64,000 bases of DNA from Polytrichum commune (lineage: Eukaryota; Streptophyta; Polytrichopsida; Polytrichales; Polytrichaceae), in NCBI GenBank assembly GCA_950295325.1, contig OX485808.1:7194501-7258500 (forward strand), in the 5' to 3' direction. The translations under genes and the position numbers were made by a program. Below the pieces are notes generated by a model. The model was given only the letters and a program-made list of their open reading frames with translations. It did not search any database and was not told where the DNA came from. Numbering within the stretch: position 1 is the first letter of the stretch; every line of letters starts with the position of its first letter. Positions 1 through 10,970 of this stretch are shown one piece after another.

Positions 1-613
1 CCTTAGGTGTCGTGATACTTTCACTCCAAACAAAAGAATAGGTACGAAGGAAAGAACCAACCATTCATTCATTCATGCTTCAAATGGTCAAGGTCCCAAG
101 TGGTCAATCGAAATTACTTCCTTCGGCCCAACGTTGAACTTTGAAGGAGTGAAGACCGGCCACGAATATAGGTCGAGACTCCCAATAAATAGAACAAGTA
201 TTCGTCATACCCCGTAATAAGTTGAGCTACGACTAAGTTAATAAGAAGTATATACAATGCCAAAGCAGCAGTTACTGCATCTCGCTCATATATAATGCAC
301 ATAATGCCACTGTCACATACATAACCCCTACTTTCGCCCACGTACATACGTACTTACACTTAATAGATTCTGGGGCCATAAACTTAAACTAACTTACACT
401 ATCAGTAATAATAAGTGACTTTATTGACAACTTCGAAAAGTGTATTACTGCCCGTGGTTTTAACTTAACTTGTGTGAAACAATGGCAGGGCCCCTGGCGG
501 GTGCAGAGACTTTTGTTTACAGGGTGCAGGGTAATGAAGGTAGTGGGCGCCAAACTTTACCCAGAATTTTCATCGGGCAGAGGTTCGAAGCGCTGCCCCC
601 CTCGCAAAAGTTA
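1..613. other. Intergenic, no gene seen
   Basis: AT-rich sequence with only short open frames that match nothing I recognise. The last part, from about 480, is more GC-rich and leads directly into the MITE cluster that starts at 614. Confidence 0.5.
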
Positions 614-1346
614 GGGCCACTTATACCAGGGCCACACCGGTAGGCCCAGCCAGAAACACCAGCCCTATGTATTCTCCGGGAATACAGGGCTGGGATTTCA
701 GATGGCTGGAGCTGCTGGTTGCAGGCTACCCGCCTTCTTCCAGCCACTCCAGTAGCTCCAGCCATCTGAAATCCCAGCCCTGTATTCCCAAAGAATACGT
801 AGGGCTGGTGTTTCTGTCTACTGGAGCTGCTGGGGTTTTTGGTGTGGCCCTGGTATTAGGCACACACGAGCCAAGAGCTGTGACCGTGAACTTGTGGGAG
901 CCCAAAAGAAAGTGTCCAAAGGCCATCCCAAACGCACCTCCGAAATCATGTAGTGTGGTCACGGGCCCTCGAGTGTAGTGTGAAGTCATATGTGACCGGG
1001 TGCCTCGACTGAATGCTATGTTGATGAGTTTCTGTTCATGCGGGGTCCTCACGCGTGATAAAGTAGAATAAACCAATGGTTGTGAGCGTTCGGAGTGCCA
1101 TGGTCTCCTGGTTTTGTGTGGGGCTTACCTCCAAGAGGTGGTTTTTTGAAAATAGTCCAAGTGACCATGAAGCATGATCCATTCGATGCCATGTAAGAAG
1201 GAGTCTATGTAGACTTTACATCCATCGTCGTGCATTCACATGCTCCGTTGGTCCCTCAAGCGTTGTGTGAAGCGAATTGTTCCACCAATGAGAGTGCTTG
1301 AAGTGGCAATGGTCACGGGCTCTCAGTCTCATGTGTGAAGTGGCCC
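614..1346 (+). mobile_element. Tourist/Harbinger-like MITE, copy 1 (interrupted)
   Basis: Same sequence as the 19163, 19797 and 32482 copies: it begins GGGCCACTT, continues with CACACACGAGCCAAGAGC, and ends with the inverted terminus GTGTGAAGTGGCCC. Without the 228-bp element inserted near its left end it is about 503 bp, the family length. Flanks are TTA on the left and TTG on the right. Confidence 0.75.
626..853. mobile_element. Foldback MITE nested in MITE copy 1, TA target duplication
   Basis: It starts CCAGGGCCACACC and ends with the reverse complement GGTGTGGCCCTGG, flanked on both sides by TA (624-625 and 854-855). The two halves are reverse complements along most of their length (roughly 626-722 against 744-853), leaving a loop of about 20 bp, so it can fold into a nearly complete hairpin. 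It splits the left terminus of the surrounding Harbinger MITE, which resumes with CACACACGAGCC. No coding capacity is seen. Confidence 0.7.
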
Positions 1347-1385
1347 TTGATAGAGCCGGGCCATAATTTGTGACCCATGGCACTA

Positions 1386-1785
1386 CACTAAATAGGTAGA
1401 TTAGTGTTAGATGAAGATTAGTGTTAGAGCCAATAGTTACCCAAAACACTAAATGTCACTTGAAAGTATAATTAGTGTTACAATTTCCTTTGTCTTTATT
1501 TTGCATTGTCAAAGTTGAGTTCCATTAAGTTTAAATTTTGTAATATCAAATTCCTAGCATATTACATTTTCTATGAGGCTCACATATTCTACCTCCAATT
1601 CTTCATTTGAAGATCTACAAAAAATGTCATCTAACACTAAATGCGCTTTTGTAAATATTCAAAGTTACTAATTGGTACAAATAGTGTTAGAGTTGACATT
1701 TAGTGTTCTAACACTATGAAGACAATTGACATTTAGCGTTTTCGTCGACTATTAGTGTTTCCAACACTAATCTACCTATTTAGTG
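1386..1785. mobile_element. 400-bp MITE with TA target duplication
   Basis: Terminal inverted repeats of about 23 bp: left CACTAAATAGGTAGATTAG, right its reverse complement ending CTACCTATTTAGTG. It is flanked by TA at 1384-1385 and 1786-1787. The opposite arm of the foldback near 2545 has the uninterrupted site (GGCACTAGTGTAC when read in the same direction), so the ends and the TA duplication are set by comparison and not guessed. The TA target suggests Tc1/mariner-type mobilisation. The CACTA start is probably coincidental, since CACTA elements make 3-bp duplications. Confidence 0.75.
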
Positions 1786-1847
1786 TAGTGTATACGGAAC
1801 GGACCTAGAGAATCTATGTGCTAGTTCTATACCCATGAAGGCAAAAT

Positions 1848-2513
1848 ATGTGCATAGCAAAATATGAACTCAAGGTTGATGCAGAACCTTGGATCTCTTG
1901 TTGTTTCGTTTGTTGTATCAATCCATTCAAGGAACAATTTGGTGAGATCCTCCCTTTGGATGTTGAGAGGAAATTTAGCGGATTCTCAGTGAGGAAAAAT
2001 GCAAATTCGTTTAAGGTCAACTCCAAGAAATTACTTGCACGCAATACCTTCCTTCGACATCAAATCTTCATAGCACACGTTGTGGGTCCTAAGCCTTCCT
2101 CCGAAGCAATGAAGTTATGGCTACAAACCCTAAACCAAGAATTAAGGGGAAACTCGCTTACAATGTGTAGGAATGTAGGTAAAGGGGTTTTTTTTTCCCT
2201 TATTAGAGATGGAAATGATGTTCTCCGTAATGCATTGATGTTGTCTCCGTTCAAAACAAAACGAGGAATTTGCATGTCTCAAATTTGGGTGCCAAGGTTT
2301 AACCTTGGTAACCCCAACAACATTGCCTTTCCTATTTGTGTGTCGGTTAGAAACTTACCTTACAAACACCATGACGAGACTTTTCTCATTGTTATATCCC
2401 TAGGCAAGGTTATAGGTATTGATACAGCAAACGAAACAACAAGGGATCCGAGGTTTTGCATCAACCTTGAGTTCATATTTTGCTATGCACATATTTTGCC
2501 TTCATGGATATAG
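1848..2513 (+). pseudogene. DUF4283-like transposon ORF fragment inside the foldback element
   Basis: An open frame of about 221 codons spans the centre of the foldback and part of each arm. The recognisable part, about 1923-2475, reads WVPRFNLGNPNNIAFP, then LGKVIGIDTANETTRDPRF and CINLE. This resembles the layout of plant DUF4283 domains found in LINE-type retrotransposon ORF1 proteins (PW.P.F.P, then W.R..NLP, then LGK...D). A second copy sits at 4453-5160. The first 25 or so codons come from the inverted arm and are not family sequence. I infer captured transposon coding sequence, not a functional gene. The DUF4283 assignment is from memory of the family pattern. Confidence 0.5.
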
Positions 2514-2591
2514 AACTAGTGCATAGATTCTCTAGGTCGGCTCCATGTACACTAGTGCCATGGGTCACAAATTATGGCCCGGCTCTATCAA

Positions 2592-3084
2592 GGGCCACTT
2601 CACACACGAGACTGAGAGCCCATGACCATTGCCACTTCAAGCACTCTCATTTGTGGAACAGTTCGCTTCACACAACGCTTGAGGGACCAACGGAGCATGT
2701 GAATGCACGACGATGGATGTAAAGTCTACATGGACTCCTTCTTACATGGCATCGAATGGATCATGTTTCATGGTCACTTGGACTATTTTCAGAAAACCAT
2801 CTCTTGGAGGTAGGCCCCACACAAAACCAGGAGACCATGGCACTCCGAACGCTCACAACCATTGGTTTACTCTACTTTATCACACGTGAGGACCCCGCAT
2901 GAACAGAAACTCATTGAAATAGCATTTGGTTGAGGGCCCGGGCACGTATGACTTCACACTACACTTGAGGGCCCGTGACCACACTACATGATTTTGGAGG
3001 TGCGTTGGGACGGCCTTTGGTCACTTTCTTTTGGGCTCTCACAATTTCATGGTCACGGCTCTTGGCTCGTGTGTGAAGTGGCCC
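2592..3084 (-). mobile_element. Tourist/Harbinger-like MITE, copy 2 (inverted)
   Basis: Reverse-complement orientation relative to the other four copies: it begins GGGCCACTTCACACACGAG and ends TGGCTCGTGTGTGAAGTGG then CCC. Right flank is TAA, left flank CAA. It forms the right arm of the composite foldback. Confidence 0.75.
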
Positions 3085-3087
3085 TAA

Positions 3088-4452
3088 GGTAGACCTGAAG
3101 GGACTTCAAAAAGACACATTCCCTCTCCTTGATGGCACTAGGGCATTCATTTAGAACTCCACAACAAATTAGTTCGAGAGATAAAATAGAGAAGAAGAAG
3201 AAAAAAAAAGTTGACGTACCATCCTCCACTACCTAATTCAAAATTCAACTGAAAAGAGATATGTTTACCCAATGCACAGGGTCAAATTAGGTGTAAACTC
3301 ATTATTTTTTCATTGTTGACTTTTTTTTGTGGAAGTTTCAATTTGGTATTCAAATGTTATGTGTGTGTATATATATAATATTTGACAAAATTGGCTAATG
3401 TGGATTTCAAAGATTTGTCTGTAATGAACAGGCACTCATATAATATTCAAATACATGTATCGCATGGCATTTTAAGTACACAAGAAATACTAACCAACAA
3501 CACCAACTTGGCTTCAAACAATTCACACATTGGTTCAATGCACATGTTTAAGGTGTCCAAGATTTCAACACCTTCAAAAGGTGTATGAGGTGATGAAAGT
3601 ACATGTCGCATTTTCTATGTTTCCAAACAAGGTGCATGCGTTACCCAAGCCTTAAGAAATTATACGAGGAGAAAAAAGAAACATGTCCACATGTAATTGG
3701 AATTAAAGTGTGCTATTTGATTTACTTCATTAAATAAATGATGACAATTATAGAGGAGATATCCATTAATGATCTCAACTCATGAAGATATGGTACTTGA
3801 ACATAACCTCAAAATGTGTGTGTGTGGAGAGAGAGAGAGAGCCAAAGTGCCTAAGTCACCCATGTCTTAAAACTTAACTAAGGTAACCTAGTCTATTTAT
3901 GAGTTCTACATCTTGAGTCATCTTTTCTATTTATATACATGGTCATTTGGCATGAAAGTTTTATTAACATGTAGAGGAACCGTACAAAAATATGTCACAA
4001 TTTTGTTGGATTTATCTTACATTTTTTGAGTTAGTTATGAAATTTGAAAGCATTATGCTAGAGTGTTCTAAGATAGATTTCAAAAGGCCCCAATCAATAG
4101 TGAAGAACTCCTATCATGTCTCATCATGACATCTAAGTTTGTCTCTAAATACCCATCACCAAGTGTCCTACATCTAGGTAGATAGATAGATAGATAGATA
4201 GGGGGTTGATGGCTTGCCGGAGACATAAGGCAGAGCCCTGCATATTTCTCCAAAAGTCAAGATTTGTGCCTTAAGAAGGACATGCAACAGAAGTGTACAT
4301 GCAACAGAAGGGATTGACAATATGAGCATATCAAGTTGTATTGTAGCAAACATATTGTCATTGTGCTTAGGAAAGTGGCAATCAAGGGAAAGTAGTAGCG
4401 AGGATCTTAGATCCATATCTAGATCGCAGTTGAAGGGGTGGAATAGATAAGG
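3088..4452. other. Intergenic, no gene seen
   Basis: AT-rich with simple-sequence tracts: GT/TA near 3362-3380, GA near 3826-3840 and a GATA run at about 4179-4201. No recognisable coding or element ends. Confidence 0.45.
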
Positions 4453-5160
4453 ATGGAATCATTTGCATACAAGGTTCGTTATGGGGAAGGGATACAACTC
4501 AACCCAGTGTTGGAAGAAAAAGGGTTGTGGATCTCTAGTGAAGCGCCTAGGCACGATGCTGAAATGACAAATGTGGTGATTGAGGTCATGGCGGAGGCTA
4601 GCCAACAAGTGTTTGGGGCAGAGCTCAACCATTCAAGGAACAATTTGGTGAGATCCTCCCTTTGGATGTTGAGAGGAATTTTAGAAGATTCTCAGTGAGG
4701 AAAAATGCAACTTCATTTAAGGCCAACTCCAAGAAATTACTTGCACGCAATACCTTCCTTCGAGATCAAATCTTAATGAAGTTGTGGCTACAAACTCTAA
4801 ACCAAGATTTTAAGGGGAAACTCGCTTACAATGTGTAGGAATGTAGGTAAAGGGTCTTTTTTTTTTTTTTTTAATTCCTTATTAGAGATGTAAACGATGT
4901 TCTACATAATGCATTGATGCTATCTCTGTTCAAAACAAAATGGGGAATTTGAATGTTTCATTTTTGGGTGCCAAGGTTTAACCTTGGTAACCCCAACATC
5001 ATTGTCTTTCTTATGTGGGTGTCGCTTAGAAACCTACTTTACAAACACCATGATCAAACTTTTGCCATCGTTGTATCCCTAGGCAAGGTTATAGGTATTG
5101 ATACATCCAATGAAACAACAAGGGATCCAAGGTTCAGCATCAACCTTGAATTCATGAGAA
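4453..5160 (+). pseudogene. Second DUF4283-like fragment, frameshifted
   Basis: From about 4627 this is a direct-orientation homologue of 1923-2475, sharing CATTCAAGGAACAATTTGG and the WVPRFNLGNPN and SLGKVIGIDT segments. It extends further 5' than the first copy: 4453-4640 encodes ESFAYKVRYGEGIQLNPVLE, which the foldback copy lacks. It carries frameshifts after about 4640, stops near 4836 and 4949, and lacks some 30-50 bp near 4775 present in the other copy. It therefore looks like a decayed relative of the locus from which the foldback fragment came, not a copy derived from the foldback. Confidence 0.5.
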
Positions 5161-5189
5161 TTAACACAAATTCACCCATGCTTTCTTAA

Positions 5190-7245
5190 TGCTTAAATCA
5201 TCATAAAGAATAATGGTGTCAAGCTATTAGAAACTAGTTTTCTAACTCATCCTCCTAGGATGGATGAGCCAAACTAGCCTTGCATACATCAATCTAGGAT
5301 CCATGACAGTGGGTCCCATATGCATACCCTATTTTAAATCCTACAATCCTTTGAAAGTTTGAAAGTTTGAAAGATGGAAAGAGTAGATCCCAAAAGTTTC
5401 ACCGAACTTTCAAAATCAACTATAATACACGACGAGCTAGCGAGCTCTTAATAGAAAGTTTTCTGGAAAAGGATCAAACCCATAATGTTTCATCGCTCTT
5501 CAAAGGACTTTCTAGATAAACTCTAATAGTCAACATAATCAAGGGAGGAAAGGGGTATTGTGAGATCGAGTTATGGCTCCTTGGTTATCATCTTTGAAAC
5601 ATTATATCAATTCAAGGAAAGTGATTAAATTTCTATGTGATTGAACATGACTACTCCACCCACATTCATGGATCAACCAAAATTTGGAGTTTGTGAATTA
5701 GAGTTGTATTAGACAACTCTAATATCTTCGGTAGTGGAGTATGATCTCAATGTCTACGGATGAATCCGATGTTCTCCATAGCCTTGAAATCATAAGTAAG
5801 GTAGAGGAGGCTAATTTGGTAAGGTCTCTTAATCGGACACCTATATTTGGCTCTTAATCAACAGTTCAATCACTTTAATTTAGTGGGTGAGTAATACATG
5901 ATGATTAGTCGTTACCCTGATGATTTTTGGGTTAGTCACCCTCACAAAAATCAGACTACACCCATCATCCTCAAGAATGACAAGTGCTATCCACCAAACT
6001 ATGACACACTTGATTTTTGTGCCCGAGGCGGGCAAATTAGGAGGCGGCATGTGGTTATGAGTTGCCGACCGACTTGCATTGTGGGTATTCTACGACGAAA
6101 GAACAATTCAACAACACTTATCTTACACGTGACCACTTTAGAGACACGACACAACCAATATCGACAGTAAACTTGGGTTTCCATTTGCAAATGACCCACG
6201 TAGAAGTCGCTAATGATGTCGTCCACTCACACAACATCGAACCATAAAAGAATCCCTCCCCCCACCCCTCCTCCCCTCTCCCTATAACACCACATTGAAA
6301 AGTACATAACCTTCGATTTCCAGAGCCCAGATCAACACCTTCCTCAACTCCGATTTCAGCGATTCCAACTTCCCTAGATTCGCACCTGCTAGCATGCTCA
6401 AGCTTCTAATGCTTAAATCCATCGGCTGGATGATTCCATGGAGTTGGAGATGTCCACATTAGCCTCATCTACCTTTTTATGCCACAGGCGGTTGAAACTC
6501 TGACCGCCAGTGGCTCTTCTAGTTGTAAAGCTTCAGTACTATTGTAGGAAACCGGGGCTTCTCATTAGGCTTAGCTTAGAAGTTAGAAAACCGTACTCAA
6601 TTACTGGCAGCCCTAGTATACATAGGGAGGCTTCTTCTGACCAAATCCATACACAATGATCTTCGAGCCGCTTTTTATGGGGCCACTCGCTCATCTCACC
6701 AAGTACCTAAACGAAAGTATATTCTCACCCTATGAACCGGTTGAGTTTGAGAATTAACCGGTTGAAGGTCATCGAGACTTAAGGAGAATTTACCGATCAT
6801 TTAGAGGAATCTTTAGTAGAATATACCCCGGTTTTATATAGGAAAACCGGAGGATGTCGTCAACATGATGTAACCGGTTGGACTTGCAAACACTAGGATG
6901 ATCTCAACCGATTAGTGTGCCCGAAAATCTCCCCAATCGGTGATTCTTGTGACAAAGGTGAGGTAGACGTGCCTAATCAGTCACTTGTCTTTATTGGACA
7001 CTTGTATTTGAGTGGTGTGTGGTTTGGTGTAATTCCAAGAATGGGTGAAGGTCGCAAAAAGAGAAATGATGAAAATTAGTTGATTTGGCTGGAAATTGTG
7101 GGATTTGTCAGCGATGGAGGTGAGGAAACGATGAGGAATGCAAGTTGTTTCGTGATTTTGTTATGTGTGAATAATTAGTTGCAATTTCCCTCAAAGAGGC
7201 AAGTGAGTCAAACCCTTGCTTGTGCTTCACTTTCATAACGAATAA
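5190..7245. other. Intergenic, no gene recognised
   Basis: Short overlapping open frames at 5898-6247 on both strands match no family I know. A run of CCGGTT-containing sequence lies at about 6735-6905. No terminal repeats or target duplications were found. Confidence 0.4.
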
Positions 7246-7628
7246 GGGCCGGTTCACACTATGCCCAAGTCGAGAGGAGAAGCGTCACTTTTCTGGACCA
7301 AACTATATCAAGAGGAGAAGCCTTTGGGCTGTAAAAGTATATTAAAATAATCCATTGTCAGATTTTGAATATTTTAATGAAATAAATTTCGGCCTCTCGA
7401 CGGAAGTTTGGGTTGAGCATTTTGCTCGACCCAAACTTTGCTCGAGAGGCCGAACTCTGGGCACCATAACTTCTTAAAAGTGTTGCCACCTAGGCTATTT
7501 TGGAGGCGACATCCTTTGGACTTCGGCCTCTAGTGTGAAGGCCGAGAGGACGGACTTTGGACATTTCTGCATTTTCATTGGTCCAAACGCTTCTCCTCTC
7601 GAAATTTGGCCATAGTGTGAACCGGCCC
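7246..7628. mobile_element. Harbinger-like MITE, second family
   Basis: Inverted termini GGGCCGGTTCACACTATG and CATAGTGTGAACCGGCCC, with further inverted homology inside (GAGAGGAGAAGCG against CGCTTCTCCTCTC). Flanked by TAA at 7243-7245 and 7629-7631, the PIF/Harbinger type of target duplication. 383 bp, non-coding. Its centre holds an additional short palindrome around GGCCTCTCGACGG/CTCGAGAGGCCG (7390-7455). Confidence 0.8.
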
Positions 7629-9704
7629 TAAGATGTTCATGTGAGCTCTTAAAATTATGGAGGAAAGTGGATGTGGCCTTCATTTGGATTTGCTAATAAT
7701 CTTGTAAAACTATTTTTATTTTTATTTTTTTGTATCTTAAGTGAAGTGGGCAAGGTGAGAAAATAAAGCGTTTAAGACATGTCCACCTGAGATGGTGTTG
7801 AAACCATCACTTAGAAGTGCTAAGTGTATCTATCAATATTAGATGTTTCTTGTTAGTAGCTGAAACGGGATTCTAATGCATCAATTTTTTAAAGTATGTT
7901 CAATTTGAACCTCAGAAAGAAAAGTTAGAAGGGTTCAGAGTTTTATTGGTGGGTGATCTAGGGGGGAGGGGCAACAACGCCAACTGTTGATGTTGGTATG
8001 AATGTGGGATGCTTCACCCTTGACCATAGTTGTGAGCTCATATTTGAACCCGAAACAAGTTTTATATGGACTAGGGGCTACAAGACAAGTGCTATTGCCT
8101 CATGTCGGAGGTGGTCCCTTGTAGTATCCAGATTTAGGGAGGGTGACAAGGAAGGCTGTTGGCCAAGGGTCGTAAATTAGTGTGTTTGTGTGCTTATGTG
8201 GAGTATCTTGAGGGTGAGTGTTATGGTTAGATGATATAAAATCACCAAGGGAACATGACATTAAGGTAGTTAACATTCTCAAAATCAATACGTGATCTTT
8301 TTAAAGTGCACAATCTCGTGGTGTTGGGTTTGGGTGGAGTGTTATATTTAGCATGCTCTATCTTACATACTCGCCTTCGATGTATGCCCAATGAATTATA
8401 TCTACTTTTGTGTTTATCTGGGTACAAATTGGGTGAGGCTTCAGGTTAGGGATTTGTATTTTTCATATAACTCATCTACCGGGCAGGTGACAATACAACA
8501 ATCTATTTTATAGTTTGGAGTGACTATTCTAAGATCGCTTGACTGCAAAAATGACTTCAATGACCATAAAAATAGTTTAGTGGGGCCTTGATTGGTATGA
8601 ATTGACCCTCAATATGTAGGGGGGTCTATTTTATTAGAACCCCTTTGTCCACAATGGATAAAATTTGCATAGTTGTTTGGTAAAATCTTGCGACACTTAC
8701 CATGAAAATGGGTGAGGATGGGTGGAAATGTAGAGCAAATTGTTGTATAATGTTGAGATCTTTTGCATTTCCAAATTGATCCCAATTGAAGTTTGTGGGA
8801 TCCATGTAGAATGAATTAACAACATATATTTTCACCCCATTTCCATGGCAATTGTCATGAACCAAAATTTGTCCTATTCAAGGAAAAATAAAAGAGAGAA
8901 AACAAAAACACACACACACAAGGAAAGCACCGAACAACCAAATACGTGTACCATAGTCAATACTTTTGAAGCCCCGACTATACAACAATCGTGTACAATA
9001 TTGCTTTCAATTATATGCAACTTTAACTCTTAATCCCTAACAACACAACTTAGCAAGTAGGATTTGTGACAACCATGTCAAGGGACTTGTACAAATCTAC
9101 ATGTATACGAGTATGGCTCATTCGTTCAAATGTCATATTTCTAACCATGAAATTTGAGATAGATAGATAGATAGATAGGACATTCATGAATATAAAAGGG
9201 ATTCCAACATTCTCACTTGCAATTTTACATGGTTGCCATGACTCCTTGGCTTAGAAACCCTTCAATGTATGTGAAGATCTATCTGTTGAATGCATGTTGA
9301 TCACTAGTCACGACGTATTTAAGTAAGTCTTGATACATTTTCAAAATCTAGACTTCAAGTCTATGGACGGATATGTTGATATACTTATGAAATACCTACA
9401 ATTTATGGGAAATTTGTGAATCCTCAGTAATTATTTGAATGTCATGCTACTAAAATATGATGGGAAAATAAAATGATTATTTTCATGTTAGGTATATAAA
9501 AAATAATTCTTAAATAGTGAAAATACAATCAAACGACCGCTATAATATTATTCTATTGGAGGACTTTACCATACAAGCCTTTCATTTGATCCTATGATAG
9601 AATTCATCATGTTCTAAATATGAACTTGGACTTAGTCTAATTTTACTTAAATATCATATTAGTCACCCATAATCACAAGTACTAGAGATTGAAAACAACA
9701 TATA
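7629..9704. other. Intergenic, no gene seen
   Basis: AT-rich. A CA run lies near 8911-8921 and a GATA run at about 9157-9178. Short open frames only, none recognised. Confidence 0.45.
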
Positions 9705-9819
9705 ACTATAGCTTGAAGGAGTACAATTTGAAAATGGTGTAAACTATAGCATGAAGTGGTACAATATAGAATTGGCGCAAACTATAGGCTCAAATTGTAC
9801 AATAGTAAAACCGGTGTAA
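9705..9819 (+). repeat. Three-unit 38-bp tandem repeat
   Basis: Units start at 9705, 9743 and 9781, each beginning ACTATAG and ending with a GGTGTAA or GGCGCAA form. The units differ from each other at many positions, so the array is old. Confidence 0.65.
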
Positions 9820-9942
9820 ACTAGGTCATAGTTTTCCATGCATATAGTCGAAACACACGTACATGTCCAAACATGGTATGCAATCAAGTAATACCTTTTC
9901 AAGGCACCATTTAGGAGCTACTTTGTCTTTTCATCCATAGGG

Positions 9943-10140
9943 AAAGGTTGCACACGAACATAGCTCTCATTCATCCATGTCAAAAACTTGTTTCCTATTG
10001 GTTTCAAATATGTCTCGCTAGACTAATTCGGGGTCTTTGAAGCCAGAGACGTCATTTTGTCTTCAAATAACTCATCTAGCATATTTTATTATATTAAGGG
10101 TGTTTTCATTGAATGAAAAAGAGGTGCATTTGTATGTACA
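9943..10140. repeat. Degenerate copy of the CTCTCATCCATCCAACATA MITE family
   Basis: The left part (CACACGAACATAGCTCTC, then ATTCATCCATG) and right part (TTGAATGAAAAAGAGGTGC) resemble the termini of the copies at 12173-12418 and 34788-35010. The internal 'GGGGTCTTTGAAGCC' matches an equivalent position in the 34.8 kb copy. Diverged, bounds approximate. Confidence 0.35.
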
Positions 10141-10925
10141 TAATCATTCTCACTTTTTTGTTCCACTTGAGGGATCATGCTCATGAATTCACCATAGATT
10201 TCTAGAGCAAAACCAACCACTTATGCACATGGTCAATTTTGACACCTATATTTGACCTCAAAAGTGAATATTACATGCAAATTTACAAGCCTAAAAAATG
10301 AAGCTCAATCTGGTGGGGTTGGGTGGGATATGGAACATTGTGACCCACACTATATTTTATGCGTGGGTTGGAAATCAGGGTGGCTTATAAATCAGTAGAC
10401 TACATATGTTTAAAAATAGAATGATAAGACGCTAACAAAACATCGATATTATATATAAGAAAAACAATTATATCCATGAAAATGGTATTCATTCCTAATA
10501 CAAAATATATCACACTACGGAATCAAAAATGAGGTGGGTCATGGATATTTAGATTGACCAAAATTAACATGGCATGCCAAAATTATAGTGGGCCACAGTA
10601 ATAGGCGTGAAATGTGTAGATGAGAAAAGAAACAAAATGTCAATACCCAAGATTGTCCACTCGAGGGGGCAGGGGACATGAGCTATTGTATGTACCCACT
10701 TTGAAATCACTCAGAACCCTTGACTTTCATTCATTCATTCGTCGCAATCAAATCGCAAAATGTCAAAATTTGATGAACTACTATTCTCTGTGAACCTTCT
10801 TGTAGATTTGTTTGTTTTTTTTTCCTTTTTTTTTTCCTTTTTTGTTTAAAAAACAATCTTTGAATTGTTTTAAACACGATAAGGGTCTCATATGCTCAAA
10901 GTGTCCATCATAGGCACTTCTACAT

Positions 10926-10959
<34 letters not shown>

Positions 10960-10970
10960 TACACACACAT
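10926..10970. repeat. Compound TA/CA microsatellite
   Basis: About ten TA units followed by two runs of CA, interrupted by one T. Confidence 0.9.

Larger units (their letters stand above)
614..3084. mobile_element. Composite foldback element, Harbinger-like ends, with captured coding fragment
   Basis: Two copies of the same roughly 500-bp Harbinger-type MITE (614-1346 and 2592-3084) lie in opposite orientation. The inverted identity continues past their inner ends: the segment after the left copy (1347 to about 1922, apart from a later insertion) is the reverse complement of 2419-2591. The unpaired centre, about 1923-2418, carries a DUF4283-like coding fragment. Outer flanks are TTA on the left and TAA on the right, close to the TWA target duplication of PIF/Harbinger elements, whereas sequence beyond them is unrelated. 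The inner flanks of the two MITEs are TTG and CAA, reverse complements of each other. I infer that the whole block is one long-inverted-repeat element rather than two independent insertions. Two younger insertions (626-853 and 1386-1785) interrupt its left arm. Confidence 0.6.

Noticed and set aside
667-1076. Overlapping 103- and 116-codon frames on opposite strands
   Set aside because: Both lie across the hairpin MITE and the Harbinger MITE; the same sequence in other copies is not open.
1381-1790. CACTA (En/Spm) element, since the sequence starts CACTACACTA
   Set aside because: Comparison with the empty site shows a 2-bp TA duplication, not the 3 bp of CACTA elements.
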